Below are positions 1-6,913 of a stretch of 64,000 nucleotides of DNA, one piece after another; position 1 is the stretch's first letter, and each line of letters starts with the position of its first letter. Location: NCBI RefSeq assembly GCF_008035925.1, contig NZ_CP036264.1, forward strand, positions 9,370,773 through 9,434,772, in the 5' to 3' direction. Made by a program: the position numbers and the translations under genes. The DNA comes from Stieleria maiorica. Its GTDB lineage: Bacteria; Planctomycetota; Planctomycetia; Pirellulales; Pirellulaceae. The notes beneath the pieces are model-generated. The model had not been told where the DNA came from and did not search any database. It saw only the letters and a program-made list of their open reading frames with translations.

Positions 1-1421
1 GGCAACTGAACCACATAGTCGGGAGTGTCAATCAGCGACTGCTCTGCGGCCTCCGTGGCGGCAGTGCTGCCGATCCGAAACAGGCCGGGGATGTCCGGAT
101 CGGCCGAACCCTCGGGCCATGACTTGACCGGCAGCAGTTGTGGCAGCAGCCGCGCGACGTACTCGATTTGTGCGCCTTCGATCGTTCGCAATTCCTCCAG
201 GATCTGTGGCCGTCGGACCAGATCGGCCGGCCCCAGGTATTCGGCGACCAGATCGCGGACTTTGACCAAGGACGTCGCCACGACCAGGTTCTGTTCGCCC
301 GATCCCGGCCCCATCAACCAACCGGCCACTGCCAGTGCGACCCGTTCATCCAGCGACACCGTGTCGGACTTTCGCAACCGTGAGTAATCGTTCAGCCGGG
401 GCAGGGTTGCCGAGCTGAGGCCATTTTCGATCTCTGCAAAAACGCTTTGCAGCGACTCGCGTTGGCCTTCGGGAAGTTGCTCCAGGTCCGTGCGCAAGGC
501 GTCAACCAGCTCTTTGACTTGGCGGTCGGTTTCGCTCAGTTTCTCCACCGCGATTTTGACTTTCTCGCGCGTGATCCGTCCGACGGCGTCCATCGGGAAG
601 CGTTGATAGACGCTGCGGGCATACTGTTCCTGACCCACGCTGGCCCGCAGTGCCGCTTCGTCGATCAATTGATTGGCTTGTCGATTGACGATGCCGATCA
701 ATTGGGTGTTCATGTCTTTCAGTTCGGGGAACGCACGGATCGTTCGCGTCAGTTCCTCTTCGGCGGCGCGAAACCGTTCGGCTTCGATGAAGAAACGGAC
801 GACGGTCAGTCGCTCGTTGACATCGGATTGGTCGATCCGTTGACGGAAGATGTTTTGCAGCGTTTCGGACATGATCGAGCTGGTCGCGACCCGCATGTCC
901 CACACGTACGACGGTTTTGCCTTGAGCGCCTCGACCTTGGCGTAGCGCGAGTTCAGCTCCGTGATGCCTTGAACGATGTCGATCGCTTCGCCGGTCGGGC
1001 CGCGGATCGTGATCGTCCTCCGTCCGTATTCATTGAAATCCGACACGCCCAGGATGTCGCCGATGCCCTGGATCGGGCTGCCGCCCAGCGGAACGGATTG
1101 TTTGAATTCGATCGTTCGTTCGATCCCCCGAACGTCTTGCGGCGGACCGGCGACCATCCCTCGCTCGTGGATGTAAATACGCCGCAACCCATCGTCGACC
1201 AGCAGGATGGGGCGTGATTTGGGTTGGCCCTGACCACCGGCTTGGAACGGGTTTTCGTTCAGCGAGGCGATCTCGGCGAACAGGCCTTCCAACGCGATCC
1301 CGCTCTTGAGCACGATCCGCTGGTCGGCGTCGGCAATGGAGCTGAGCGCAAGGACGGCTGCCAAAGCGCAGGCGGTGGTCGTCCAGCGAGAATGGCGTCG
1401 TTGCGGCAAGTGTCGCGTCAT
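1..1421 (-). CDS. Secreted protein of unknown function, 3' end outside window
   Basis: The reading frame is open from the left edge back to an ATG at 1421 (about 473 codons visible); a further in-frame ATG lies at 1460. I prefer 1421 because it gives a compact signal peptide: basic MTRHLPQRRHSRW, a hydrophobic stretch (TACALAAVLALSS) and an A-D-A cleavage site. The mature part has a short beta-rich start (about residues 35-130), then a helical, charged region with many Glu, Arg and Gln. The last visible residues, near PDYVVQLP, resemble the entry of an alpha/beta-hydrolase esterase domain in some planctomycete proteins. That is a guess, because the catalytic part would lie outside the window. 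I do not recognise the family. Residues through the helical region would suit a repeat or scaffold role. Confidence 0.7.
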   Translation of the reverse strand, partial: MTRHLPQRRHSRWTTTACALAAVLALSSIADADQRIVLKSGIALEGLFAEIASLNENPFQAGGQGQPKSRPILLVDDGLRRIYIHERGMVAGPPQDVRGIERTIEFKQSVPLGGSPIQGIGDILGVSDFNEYGRRTITIRGPTGEAIDIVQGITELNSRYAKVEALKAKPSYVWDMRVATSSIMSETLQNIFRQRIDQSDVNERLTVVRFFIEAERFRAAEEELTRTIRAFPELKDMNTQLIGIVNRQANQLIDEAALRASVGQEQYARSVYQRFPMDAVGRITREKVKIAVEKLSETDRQVKELVDALRTDLEQLPEGQRESLQSVFAEIENGLSSATLPRLNDYSRLRKSDTVSLDERVALAVAGWLMGPGSGEQNLVVATSLVKVRDLVAEYLGPADLVRRPQILEELRTIEGAQIEYVARLLPQLLPVKSWPEGSADPDIPGLFRIGSTAATEAAEQSLIDTPDYVVQL

Positions 1422-1461
1422 CGTGGGATGGCCTCGGCGAATGTGTTTTCGTCTCTTCATT

Positions 1462-1767
1462 GTAGCGTCGCGGGACTCGCCAACGGTTTGTTGATTGAAT
1501 CCGCCTTTCGATCACAAACTGAGCCGTCGGCGCTAGCCTCGGGCCTTACGGAGCTGGAAGGGCAATCCAAGGCCCGCGGCTAGCGCCGTCTCCAAGGCCC
1601 GCGGCTAGCGCCGTCGGCTCATCGGGTAGGTGGCATTGGGCGCGGGGCCTGCGGGCACTGGTGAGTCATCTTCATGCCGGATAGCCGGATACCCGTACGC
1701 TTGCGCGAAACGGCTGACCCCTCCTGTGATCCGATTAAACCCATAAGCCGTTGGCGACTTCCGCTAC
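1462..1767. repeat. Composite palindromic repeat (family B with a family A element inside)
   Basis: This fills most of the gap between the first two genes. The outer arms are GTAGCG...ACTCGCCAA (from 1462) and TTGGCGACTTCCGCTAC (ending 1767), which are inverted copies. Between them, 1484-1750 starts CGGTTTGTTGATTGAATC and ends with GATTAAACCCATAAGCCG, matching the ends of the complete 130-bp element at 39557-39686. The interior also holds a direct duplication (CCAAGGCCCGCGGCTAGCG, about 1568-1615). No protein is evident in the gap. Confidence 0.7.
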
Positions 1768-1774
1768 GGGCTGA

Positions 1775-2455
1775 CTAGGCGAGTCCGGTTTCGGGGGCGA
1801 CCGTCGAGGTTTGTTCTTGGAACGGTTTGGCTTGGACCGACGGTGCCAGGCTGGATGCGTCGATCGTAGTCGCCTGGGTTTGGATCATCAGGATCGCCAT
1901 CGCCTGTTTCATCGAACGACCGATCGGCGCGACTCCGATTCGAACGGAGTTAACGGCTGGAAGGGTGTGGTCCACCCAGGGTTCGTCCGACATCGCACTC
2001 CACCATTGACTGGTCTGCCAGCTGAGGGCCGCCGAGGGGGGCAATGGATCGGGCGTTGAAGCGACGTTTTCGTCAGCAGGCTTGTCATCGGCAGGGTCGA
2101 TGCCGTGGCCAAGGTCGACGGGTTGCCCGAGGTTCGTCGACGCGATCAGTCGGTCGTTTGATGGGGAGGAGGATCGCCAGAGACCGGCCAGGCCGACGCA
2201 GACGATGAGGACGGCCGCACAGGCCACGGCCCAGATTGCCGTGTTCGAAAAGGGGAGGGGCCTGGGGTGGGACGCCCCGTCGCGATCAGGTTCGGCGGCA
2301 GGGCTGATGTGTTCGTCGATCGTGCACCAGATCTGCAGGCTGTCGTGACAGGTCGGGCACTTGTGGGCGTGGTCACGCAGCAAGGCGTCTCGGCGGACAT
2401 CGGCGCGCCGGTCCAACAGAAGATCCAAACGATCTTGAAATTGGTCGCATCTCAT
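1775..2455 (-). CDS. Zinc-finger anti-sigma factor, membrane-anchored
   Basis: A 226-residue protein. An N-terminal zinc-finger of the zf-HC2 type is seen as HAHKCPTC (HxxxCxxC, about residues 29-36). It is followed by one membrane segment (about 73-92, AIWAVACAAVLIVCVGLAGL) and an extracytoplasmic tail rich in Pro, Ala and Ser. This is the layout of anti-sigma factors that bind ECF sigma factors through the cytoplasmic zinc finger. Its ATG overlaps the stop of the upstream ECF sigma gene in an ATGA, so the two are probably translationally coupled. Family role is established knowledge; the pairing with that sigma factor is inferred from position. Confidence 0.85.
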   Translation of the reverse strand: MRCDQFQDRLDLLLDRRADVRRDALLRDHAHKCPTCHDSLQIWCTIDEHISPAAEPDRDGASHPRPLPFSNTAIWAVACAAVLIVCVGLAGLWRSSSPSNDRLIASTNLGQPVDLGHGIDPADDKPADENVASTPDPLPPSAALSWQTSQWWSAMSDEPWVDHTLPAVNSVRIGVAPIGRSMKQAMAILMIQTQATTIDASSLAPSVQAKPFQEQTSTVAPETGLA

Positions 2456-3120
2456 TGCGAGGCTCCTTTGGGCTGCGGCGGGGTGTCGGCTGATTCACCT
2501 GGAACAACCTCTCGCTGACGGAGTTGTTCGATCAGGGAAAGCCGGGCGCGGTGGACGAGCGTCTTGACCGTTCCGATCGGACAGTGCATCTGCCGGGCGA
2601 TTTGGGCATAGGGCATCGCGTGTTCATGAAAACACTCAAACGCGATTCGTTGTCGCTCCGGCAAATTTCCCAGGGCCAACACGATTTCTTCACGCATCGC
2701 ATCGGCCGCATGGTTTTGGCGGGTCGCCAGCGATTGTGGTTCGGCGGCGGCGCTCAACGGCGCGTAGACTTTGCGGCGGGCCAGCTGGCTGCGCGAGCGG
2801 TTGCCGGCGACCGTGGCCAGCCAGGGTTGCAGCGGTCGTCGCGGGTCCCAACGGTCCAGGTACCGGGCGACGCGGCTGAAGGTGTCTTGGGTGGCGTCTT
2901 CGGCGTCTTGGCGATGACGCAGGATCGCGAAACAGATTCGAAAGACGAAATCGTGATAGCGGTCGACCAGGACGGCGAAGGCGCCGCTTTCTTGGGCCAA
3001 GATGCGACGTGCGAGCGAGGCATCGGATTCCAGGACCGCACCGCCGGAGCTGGTGATCGAGCGTTGCAGGTCGGCGGCGTCGGATCGGCCGCGCGTCGGC
3101 TGGTTGTGGCGACGCGACAA
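2452..3120 (-). CDS. ECF-type RNA polymerase sigma factor
   Basis: A 222-residue sigma-70 family protein of ECF size. Region 2 is visible from about residue 35 (DASLARRILAQESGAFAVLV, then FRICFAILRHRQDAEDATQD). Region 4 follows near residues 150-195, with LGNLPERQRIAFECFHEH and a helix-turn-helix reading AQIARQMHCPIGTVKTLVHR. It lies between an FHA protein (stop at 3125, gap of 4 bases) and the anti-sigma factor (4-base overlap), so all three form one operon. The start codon appears to be TTG at 3120; there is no ATG before region 2. It probably directs core polymerase to a small regulon, perhaps including its own operon. Confidence 0.9.
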   Translation of the reverse strand: MSRRHNQPTRGRSDAADLQRSITSSGGAVLESDASLARRILAQESGAFAVLVDRYHDFVFRICFAILRHRQDAEDATQDTFSRVARYLDRWDPRRPLQPWLATVAGNRSRSQLARRKVYAPLSAAAEPQSLATRQNHAADAMREEIVLALGNLPERQRIAFECFHEHAMPYAQIARQMHCPIGTVKTLVHRARLSLIEQLRQREVVPGESADTPPQPKGASQ

Positions 3121-3124
3121 AACG

Positions 3125-3838
3125 TTAACGTCCGCTGAAGAAACGTTTCAAAGCGTCGTCGGCGGCGGCTTTGGAACTGTCCGTCATCGCCTTTTTGAAG
3201 CCTTCGGGAAGTTTGCCTTTTTTGGCTTTCTTTTGTTCACGCAAACGTTCCAGCAGGGAGCTGTCATTGACCGAAAGCTCGGTGCTGTCGCCGGAGGTAT
3301 CTTTGGAGTCTTCCTCGCTGTCTTCCTCTTCCTCTTCCTGTTCGGCGCGTTTGAGGTCGTCGATCCGGAACTGGCGGGTGTCGGGGTCGGCGAGCTTGCG
3401 GACGCGGTCGATTTGGTCGGCTTCGTCCAACCAGCCGGTCACGTCGACCTCTTCGAATCGGCTGTCGCTGTCCTGGACGGTTCGTGCGGCGGCCTCACCC
3501 ACGTCGGCGACCTGCGGTTTTTTCTGCCCCTTCAGCCCGTGTTCGATGACGACCTCGAACAGCAACTTGCCGATTTTCAGCGAATCGCCGGCGGAGAGGA
3601 TTTTGGCGCGATCGCTGGGCAAGCGTTTCTCATTGACATACGTTCCGTTGCGGCTCTTCAGGTCCTGGATCAACAGGCGACCGTCTCGGATGACCAGAAT
3701 GCAATGCTTTCGGCTGATCGAATCGCTCTTGGGACGCAGCTGACAAGACTCGCTTCGACCGATCAGGAACTTCTCGCCGCTGATAGGGATTTCCGTTCCC
3801 TCGTGACTCCCCGTCATCACCCTGAGCTTCACTTGCAT
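3125..3838 (-). CDS. FHA domain protein
   Basis: A 237-residue soluble protein. An N-terminal forkhead-associated domain covers about residues 1-95 and shows the phosphothreonine-binding hallmarks: GRSESCQL, SISRKHC and SRNGTYVNEKRLP. The rest is acidic, then Lys-rich, and probably disordered (EEEEEDSEEDSKDTSGD around residue 170, LREQKKAKKGKLPEGFKKAM near the C-terminus). FHA domains read Ser/Thr phosphorylation, so this may couple kinase signalling to the ECF sigma / anti-sigma pair encoded 4 bases downstream. The domain is certain; the signalling link is inferred from the operon. No kinase is encoded in the same operon. Confidence 0.9.
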   Translation of the reverse strand: MQVKLRVMTGSHEGTEIPISGEKFLIGRSESCQLRPKSDSISRKHCILVIRDGRLLIQDLKSRNGTYVNEKRLPSDRAKILSAGDSLKIGKLLFEVVIEHGLKGQKKPQVADVGEAAARTVQDSDSRFEEVDVTGWLDEADQIDRVRKLADPDTRQFRIDDLKRAEQEEEEEDSEEDSKDTSGDSTELSVNDSSLLERLREQKKAKKGKLPEGFKKAMTDSSKAAADDALKRFFSGR

Positions 3839-4184
3839 ACGGCACCTGTTCCTATCTTGTCTTCCGCATTCATCACGGTTGGAGCATTATGACCCGTCAG
3901 CGGCTGAAAAGTGGTGGGATCGCGGAAAACGCGCGACCGCTGCTGACACGCCGGTGTTGCATTGTAGACGGTTGTGCTGGCTGGGAAAATGTCGTAATGG
4001 GCGTTTTGCATCAACCCACAGACTCGTCGATACCCGCCCTTGGAAGGGGGCTGGCGAGTTTGCGCAGCTGCAACTCAGCCTCGAATTCGCTTTTCCCACG
4101 GAGTTCGAACCGCCGTGTGCTGGTCAAAGGATAGCCGATTTCTAGGCGCGGAGTCGCTCGGTTCCGGATCGAACCCGGCGATTT
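3839..4184. other. Intergenic region, no gene seen
   Basis: A 346-base gap upstream of the FHA operon and downstream of the octanoyltransferase gene. It contains only short open frames that lack codon bias or family similarity. It should hold the promoter of the FHA/ECF/anti-sigma operon, but I cannot pick a convincing -35/-10 pair. A TTCGAAC motif near 4106 resembles a tRNA T-loop, but no cloverleaf can be built around it. Confidence 0.5.
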
Positions 4185-4949
4185 CTAACGACGCTGCCAC
4201 CAATCGTCCCGGTTAAAGCGGCGCTCCGCGATGCTCTCGGCCCGCGTCAGTTCCTGGTTCGATAGCGCATCGGTCTGGAACTCGATGCCCGTCATGGCGG
4301 TGAATTCGTCAACGATTCGCTTCAGCAGGGCATCGCATTGCAGCGAGACGGAGGTCAAGTCCTCGATCCCGGGCAATTCGCTGGCGTGACCACTGGCACG
4401 CAGCAGCAGGCTGCCGTGTTGCAGGATCGAACGTTTGGCACGCCGCTGGGCGCTGCCCAGGACTTTGTATCCGCTGACGATCAGGTCCTCGTCGGTGCGG
4501 CGCCCAAAGCACAGGAACGCTTCATCGCTGTCGGCGCCCGACGGGTCCAAATGGTTCGGCCGGGCATCGATCCCGTGTCGGTGCAGCGCGTGGATGACCG
4601 CCGCATGGAATCCACGGTACAGATCCGTTCGAGCGCCGTGCTCGCCTGCTCGCGTGGGCACGGTCAAACTGTACGTCAATTCATGATGGTGCACGATTGC
4701 ACCGCCCCCGGTGCTGCGTCGCACGCGTCGCACACCGTCGAAACGTGGCGAGGCATCGCGGCTGGACTGGAAGTATCCCAGCGACAAGGTCGGTTCGGCC
4801 CAGGTGTAAAACCGCAACGTGTACGGCGGTGCGGCATCCGAGGCCGCGGCGTCGCCGACGGATTCGGCGATCGCCTGATCCACCGCCATGTTCCAGGCCG
4901 ATTCGCCATCGCGGTGAAACAGCAAGCGTCCGGCGGTCGGGGCTGTCAT
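4185..4949 (-). CDS. Octanoyltransferase LipM-like (BPL/LplA/LipB family)
   Basis: A 254-residue cofactor transferase of the BPL_LplA_LipB fold. Diagnostic segments are the N-terminal GESAWNMAVDQA, TLSLGYFQS, the substrate loop RRSTGGGAIVHHHELTYSL and the lysine motif GYKVLGSAQRRAKRSILQHG. A cysteine in EAFLCFGRR (about residue 156) sits where LipM octanoyltransferases carry their acyl-thioester cysteine, which favours LipM over ATP-dependent LplA. It would move octanoyl from acyl carrier protein to a lipoyl domain, with a separate LipA adding sulfur. It begins 4 bases after the stop of gcvH, whose product is a natural acceptor. Family is certain; LipM rather than LplA is likely. Confidence 0.85.
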   Translation of the reverse strand: MTAPTAGRLLFHRDGESAWNMAVDQAIAESVGDAAASDAAPPYTLRFYTWAEPTLSLGYFQSSRDASPRFDGVRRVRRSTGGGAIVHHHELTYSLTVPTRAGEHGARTDLYRGFHAAVIHALHRHGIDARPNHLDPSGADSDEAFLCFGRRTDEDLIVSGYKVLGSAQRRAKRSILQHGSLLLRASGHASELPGIEDLTSVSLQCDALLKRIVDEFTAMTGIEFQTDALSNQELTRAESIAERRFNRDDWWQRR

Positions 4950-4953
4950 CGGC

Positions 4954-5355
4954 TCAACCGGATTCGGCGCACTGTTTTTCGTAAGCCGCGAAATCCATCA
5001 GATTTCCCAGCGCCGATTCATCATCGATCTTCAGTTTGACGATCCAGCCGAAGTCATACGGGTCGTCGTTGAGCTTTTCCAGATTGTCCGGCAGTTCCGC
5101 GTGCACCTCGACGACTTCGCCACCGACGGGGCTGTACAGCGGACTGACCGCCTTGACCGATTCGACTTCACCGAATTCCTCCCCGGCGTCGATCGTCTTT
5201 CCCACTTCGGGAAGTTCCATGTAGACCAGGTCGTTGAGTTGTTCGAGTGCAAAGCCCGAGATGCCGATCGTCGCGATCTTCTGACCGCCTTGTTCGGCAA
5301 CATCGACCCACTCATGGGTCTCGGCATACAGAAGCTTGCTCTTGTCGCGTGACAC
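4954..5355 (-). CDS. gcvH: Glycine cleavage system H protein
   Basis: A 133-residue lipoyl carrier protein of usual length. It shuttles the aminomethyl group between the P and T proteins of the glycine cleavage system. The lipoylation site is the lysine in GEVESVKAVSPLYSP (about residue 68), flanked by the typical LPEVGKTIDAGEEFG and SPVGGEVVEVH turns. The N-terminal YAETHEWVDV is also characteristic. It sits between gcvT upstream (159-base gap) and the LipM-like gene downstream (4-base gap), so the lipoyl acceptor and its modifying enzyme are co-transcribed. Confidence 0.97.
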   Translation of the reverse strand: MSRDKSKLLYAETHEWVDVAEQGGQKIATIGISGFALEQLNDLVYMELPEVGKTIDAGEEFGEVESVKAVSPLYSPVGGEVVEVHAELPDNLEKLNDDPYDFGWIVKLKIDDESALGNLMDFAAYEKQCAESG

Positions 5356-5514
5356 GGTGGTGGATTCCCTTTGAAGTGGTTTTGGAATGGTTTTCGGGGT
5401 AGTGGGCGAGGCGACGAGTCCTTTCGGATTGCCAGCCGCGAGGACTCCTCGCGTCGTCCACTACCGTTGACCCGAATCTTAAGGCGAGACGGAATACTAG
5501 TATGACAGATGACG

Positions 5515-6651
5515 TTACTTCTTGGCACGCCGGTAAAACGGCAACTTGGTGCGGGTCGCGGGCGATCGTTTTCCGCGGATATCGATTTCGAATTCGGTTG
5601 CCTCGGCATGCTTGACATCGACCATCGCCATCGCGATCGGATGTCCGAGCGTGGGGGAGGGGCCACCGCTGGTGATCTTGCCGACGACTTGCCCATGGGT
5701 CGACAGCACGTCGCATCCTTCGCGGGCCGGTCGGCGGCCTTCGGGCAGCAATCCGATGCGGACGCGGGCGGGGCCGGCGGATTTGACCGCCGAGATCGCA
5801 TCGCGACCGATGAACTCTCGATCGTCCAGGTTGCAGGCGAAACCTAAACCGGCGGAAATCGGGTCGACCGATTCGTCCAGTTCATGCCCGTATAGCGGCA
5901 TCGCGGCTTCCATCCGCAACGTGTCGCGGGCACCCAGGCCGGCCGGAGCGAAACCGGCGTCGCGACCGGCCAGCAGAATGTTTTCCCAGATTCGCGTCGC
6001 TTCTTCGGCCCGCACGACCAATTCGAACCCGTCTTCGCCCGTGTATCCGGTGCGGCTGACGATGGCCGGTTTGGAAAACTGGTCGGTGATCCGCGCCTGG
6101 TAGTATTTCAGCCGACTGGGGTCGAACGAGAACAGTTTCTTGCACGTCTCCATCGCCAGCGGCCCCTGGACCGCGATCATCGCCGTCAGCTCGGTGCGAT
6201 CGGAAAACGTGACCTTGGGGAAATCGTCGAGGTGGGGTTTGATCCACTCGACGATCTTCGCCCGGTTGGAGGCGTTGACGACCAGCAGGTGGTAACGTGA
6301 TTCGCTGGGCGTTTTCAGGTGGGAAACCAGAACGTCGTCCAGAATGCCGCCTTCCTCGTTGCAAACCATGCCGTATCGCACGCCGCCGATCGGCAGGTCC
6401 GTCACACGCCGCGTCAGCAAGCGGTCCAACAGGTCTTCGCTGCCCTCGCCGTCGAATCGCAACCGCCCCATGTGCGAGACGTCAAACAGGGCTGCGGCGT
6501 TTCGGCAGGCCTGGTGTTCGCTGACGATCGATTCGTATTGAATCGGCATTTCGTATCCGGCGAACGGGACCATCTTGGCCCCCGCCGATCGATGCCAGGC
6601 GTCGAGTGGAGTTTGCGCGTAGGTTTGGGATGAAGGATCGGCCTGACTCAT
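5515..6651 (-). CDS. gcvT: Aminomethyltransferase (glycine cleavage T protein)
   Basis: A 378-residue protein, full length for GcvT. It transfers the methylene group from the aminomethyl-lipoyl H protein to tetrahydrofolate and releases ammonia. Seen features are the N-terminal TPLDAWHRSAGAKMVPFAGY, the folate-site region ALFDVSHMGRLRFDG, YTGEDGFELVV and GLGARDTLRMEAAMPLYGHE, and the C-terminal barrel domain with GKITSGGPSPTLGHPIAMAM. It heads the gcvT-gcvH-lipM unit. The P protein (gcvP) is not in this window, so the system is split or continues elsewhere. Confidence 0.97.
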   Translation of the reverse strand: MSQADPSSQTYAQTPLDAWHRSAGAKMVPFAGYEMPIQYESIVSEHQACRNAAALFDVSHMGRLRFDGEGSEDLLDRLLTRRVTDLPIGGVRYGMVCNEEGGILDDVLVSHLKTPSESRYHLLVVNASNRAKIVEWIKPHLDDFPKVTFSDRTELTAMIAVQGPLAMETCKKLFSFDPSRLKYYQARITDQFSKPAIVSRTGYTGEDGFELVVRAEEATRIWENILLAGRDAGFAPAGLGARDTLRMEAAMPLYGHELDESVDPISAGLGFACNLDDREFIGRDAISAVKSAGPARVRIGLLPEGRRPAREGCDVLSTHGQVVGKITSGGPSPTLGHPIAMAMVDVKHAEATEFEIDIRGKRSPATRTKLPFYRRAKK

Positions 6652-6811
6652 GCGTCACTCGTAAAATGGGTGATGGCGTGGTCGCTCAGAAAGCGGGGCG
6701 AAGATGTCAATGATCGGTTGGGGCGCGAGGAACAACACGCCGAGAGAGCTCCCACGGCGTCCGCCCGGCCGAAAGTGTACCGAATAACGAACGACGTTCC
6801 AGGACGATCGA

Positions 6812-6877
6812 AAACGGGGACGGGGGTTTTATTTGGATTCGCTGTCTGATTGCGAAATAAGACCCCCGTCCCCGTTT
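6812..6877. repeat. Inverted repeat / hairpin between rnr and gcvT
   Basis: Two arms of 23 bases, 6812-6834 and 6855-6877, are inverted copies with one mismatch around a 20-base loop. The arm begins AAACGGGGACGGGGG and ends TTATTT. On the minus strand it lies between the stop of the RNase R gene and gcvT, so it could fold in the transcript and limit read-through, although no T-tract follows. The G-rich arm ending in TTATTT resembles REP-type palindromes associated with IS200-like (RAYT) transposases in other bacteria. No such transposase is in this window. Confidence 0.8.
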
Positions 6878-6913
6878 GGGGCTGTCGTCCCCTTTGCGGC
6901 CTGTTGATGTTGA

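Noticed and set aside
447..1217. A 256-codon open frame on the plus strand
   Set aside because: It is antisense to the secreted protein at the left edge, which has a signal peptide and consistent codon use in its own frame.
4090..4165. A tRNA gene, suggested by TTCGAAC and TTCGATCC
   Set aside because: No acceptor stem, D-arm or anticodon arm can be assembled on either strand at the right distances.
6652..6811. A glycine riboswitch upstream of gcvT
   Set aside because: The conserved glycine aptamer core is not visible; only short GC-rich stems are seen.
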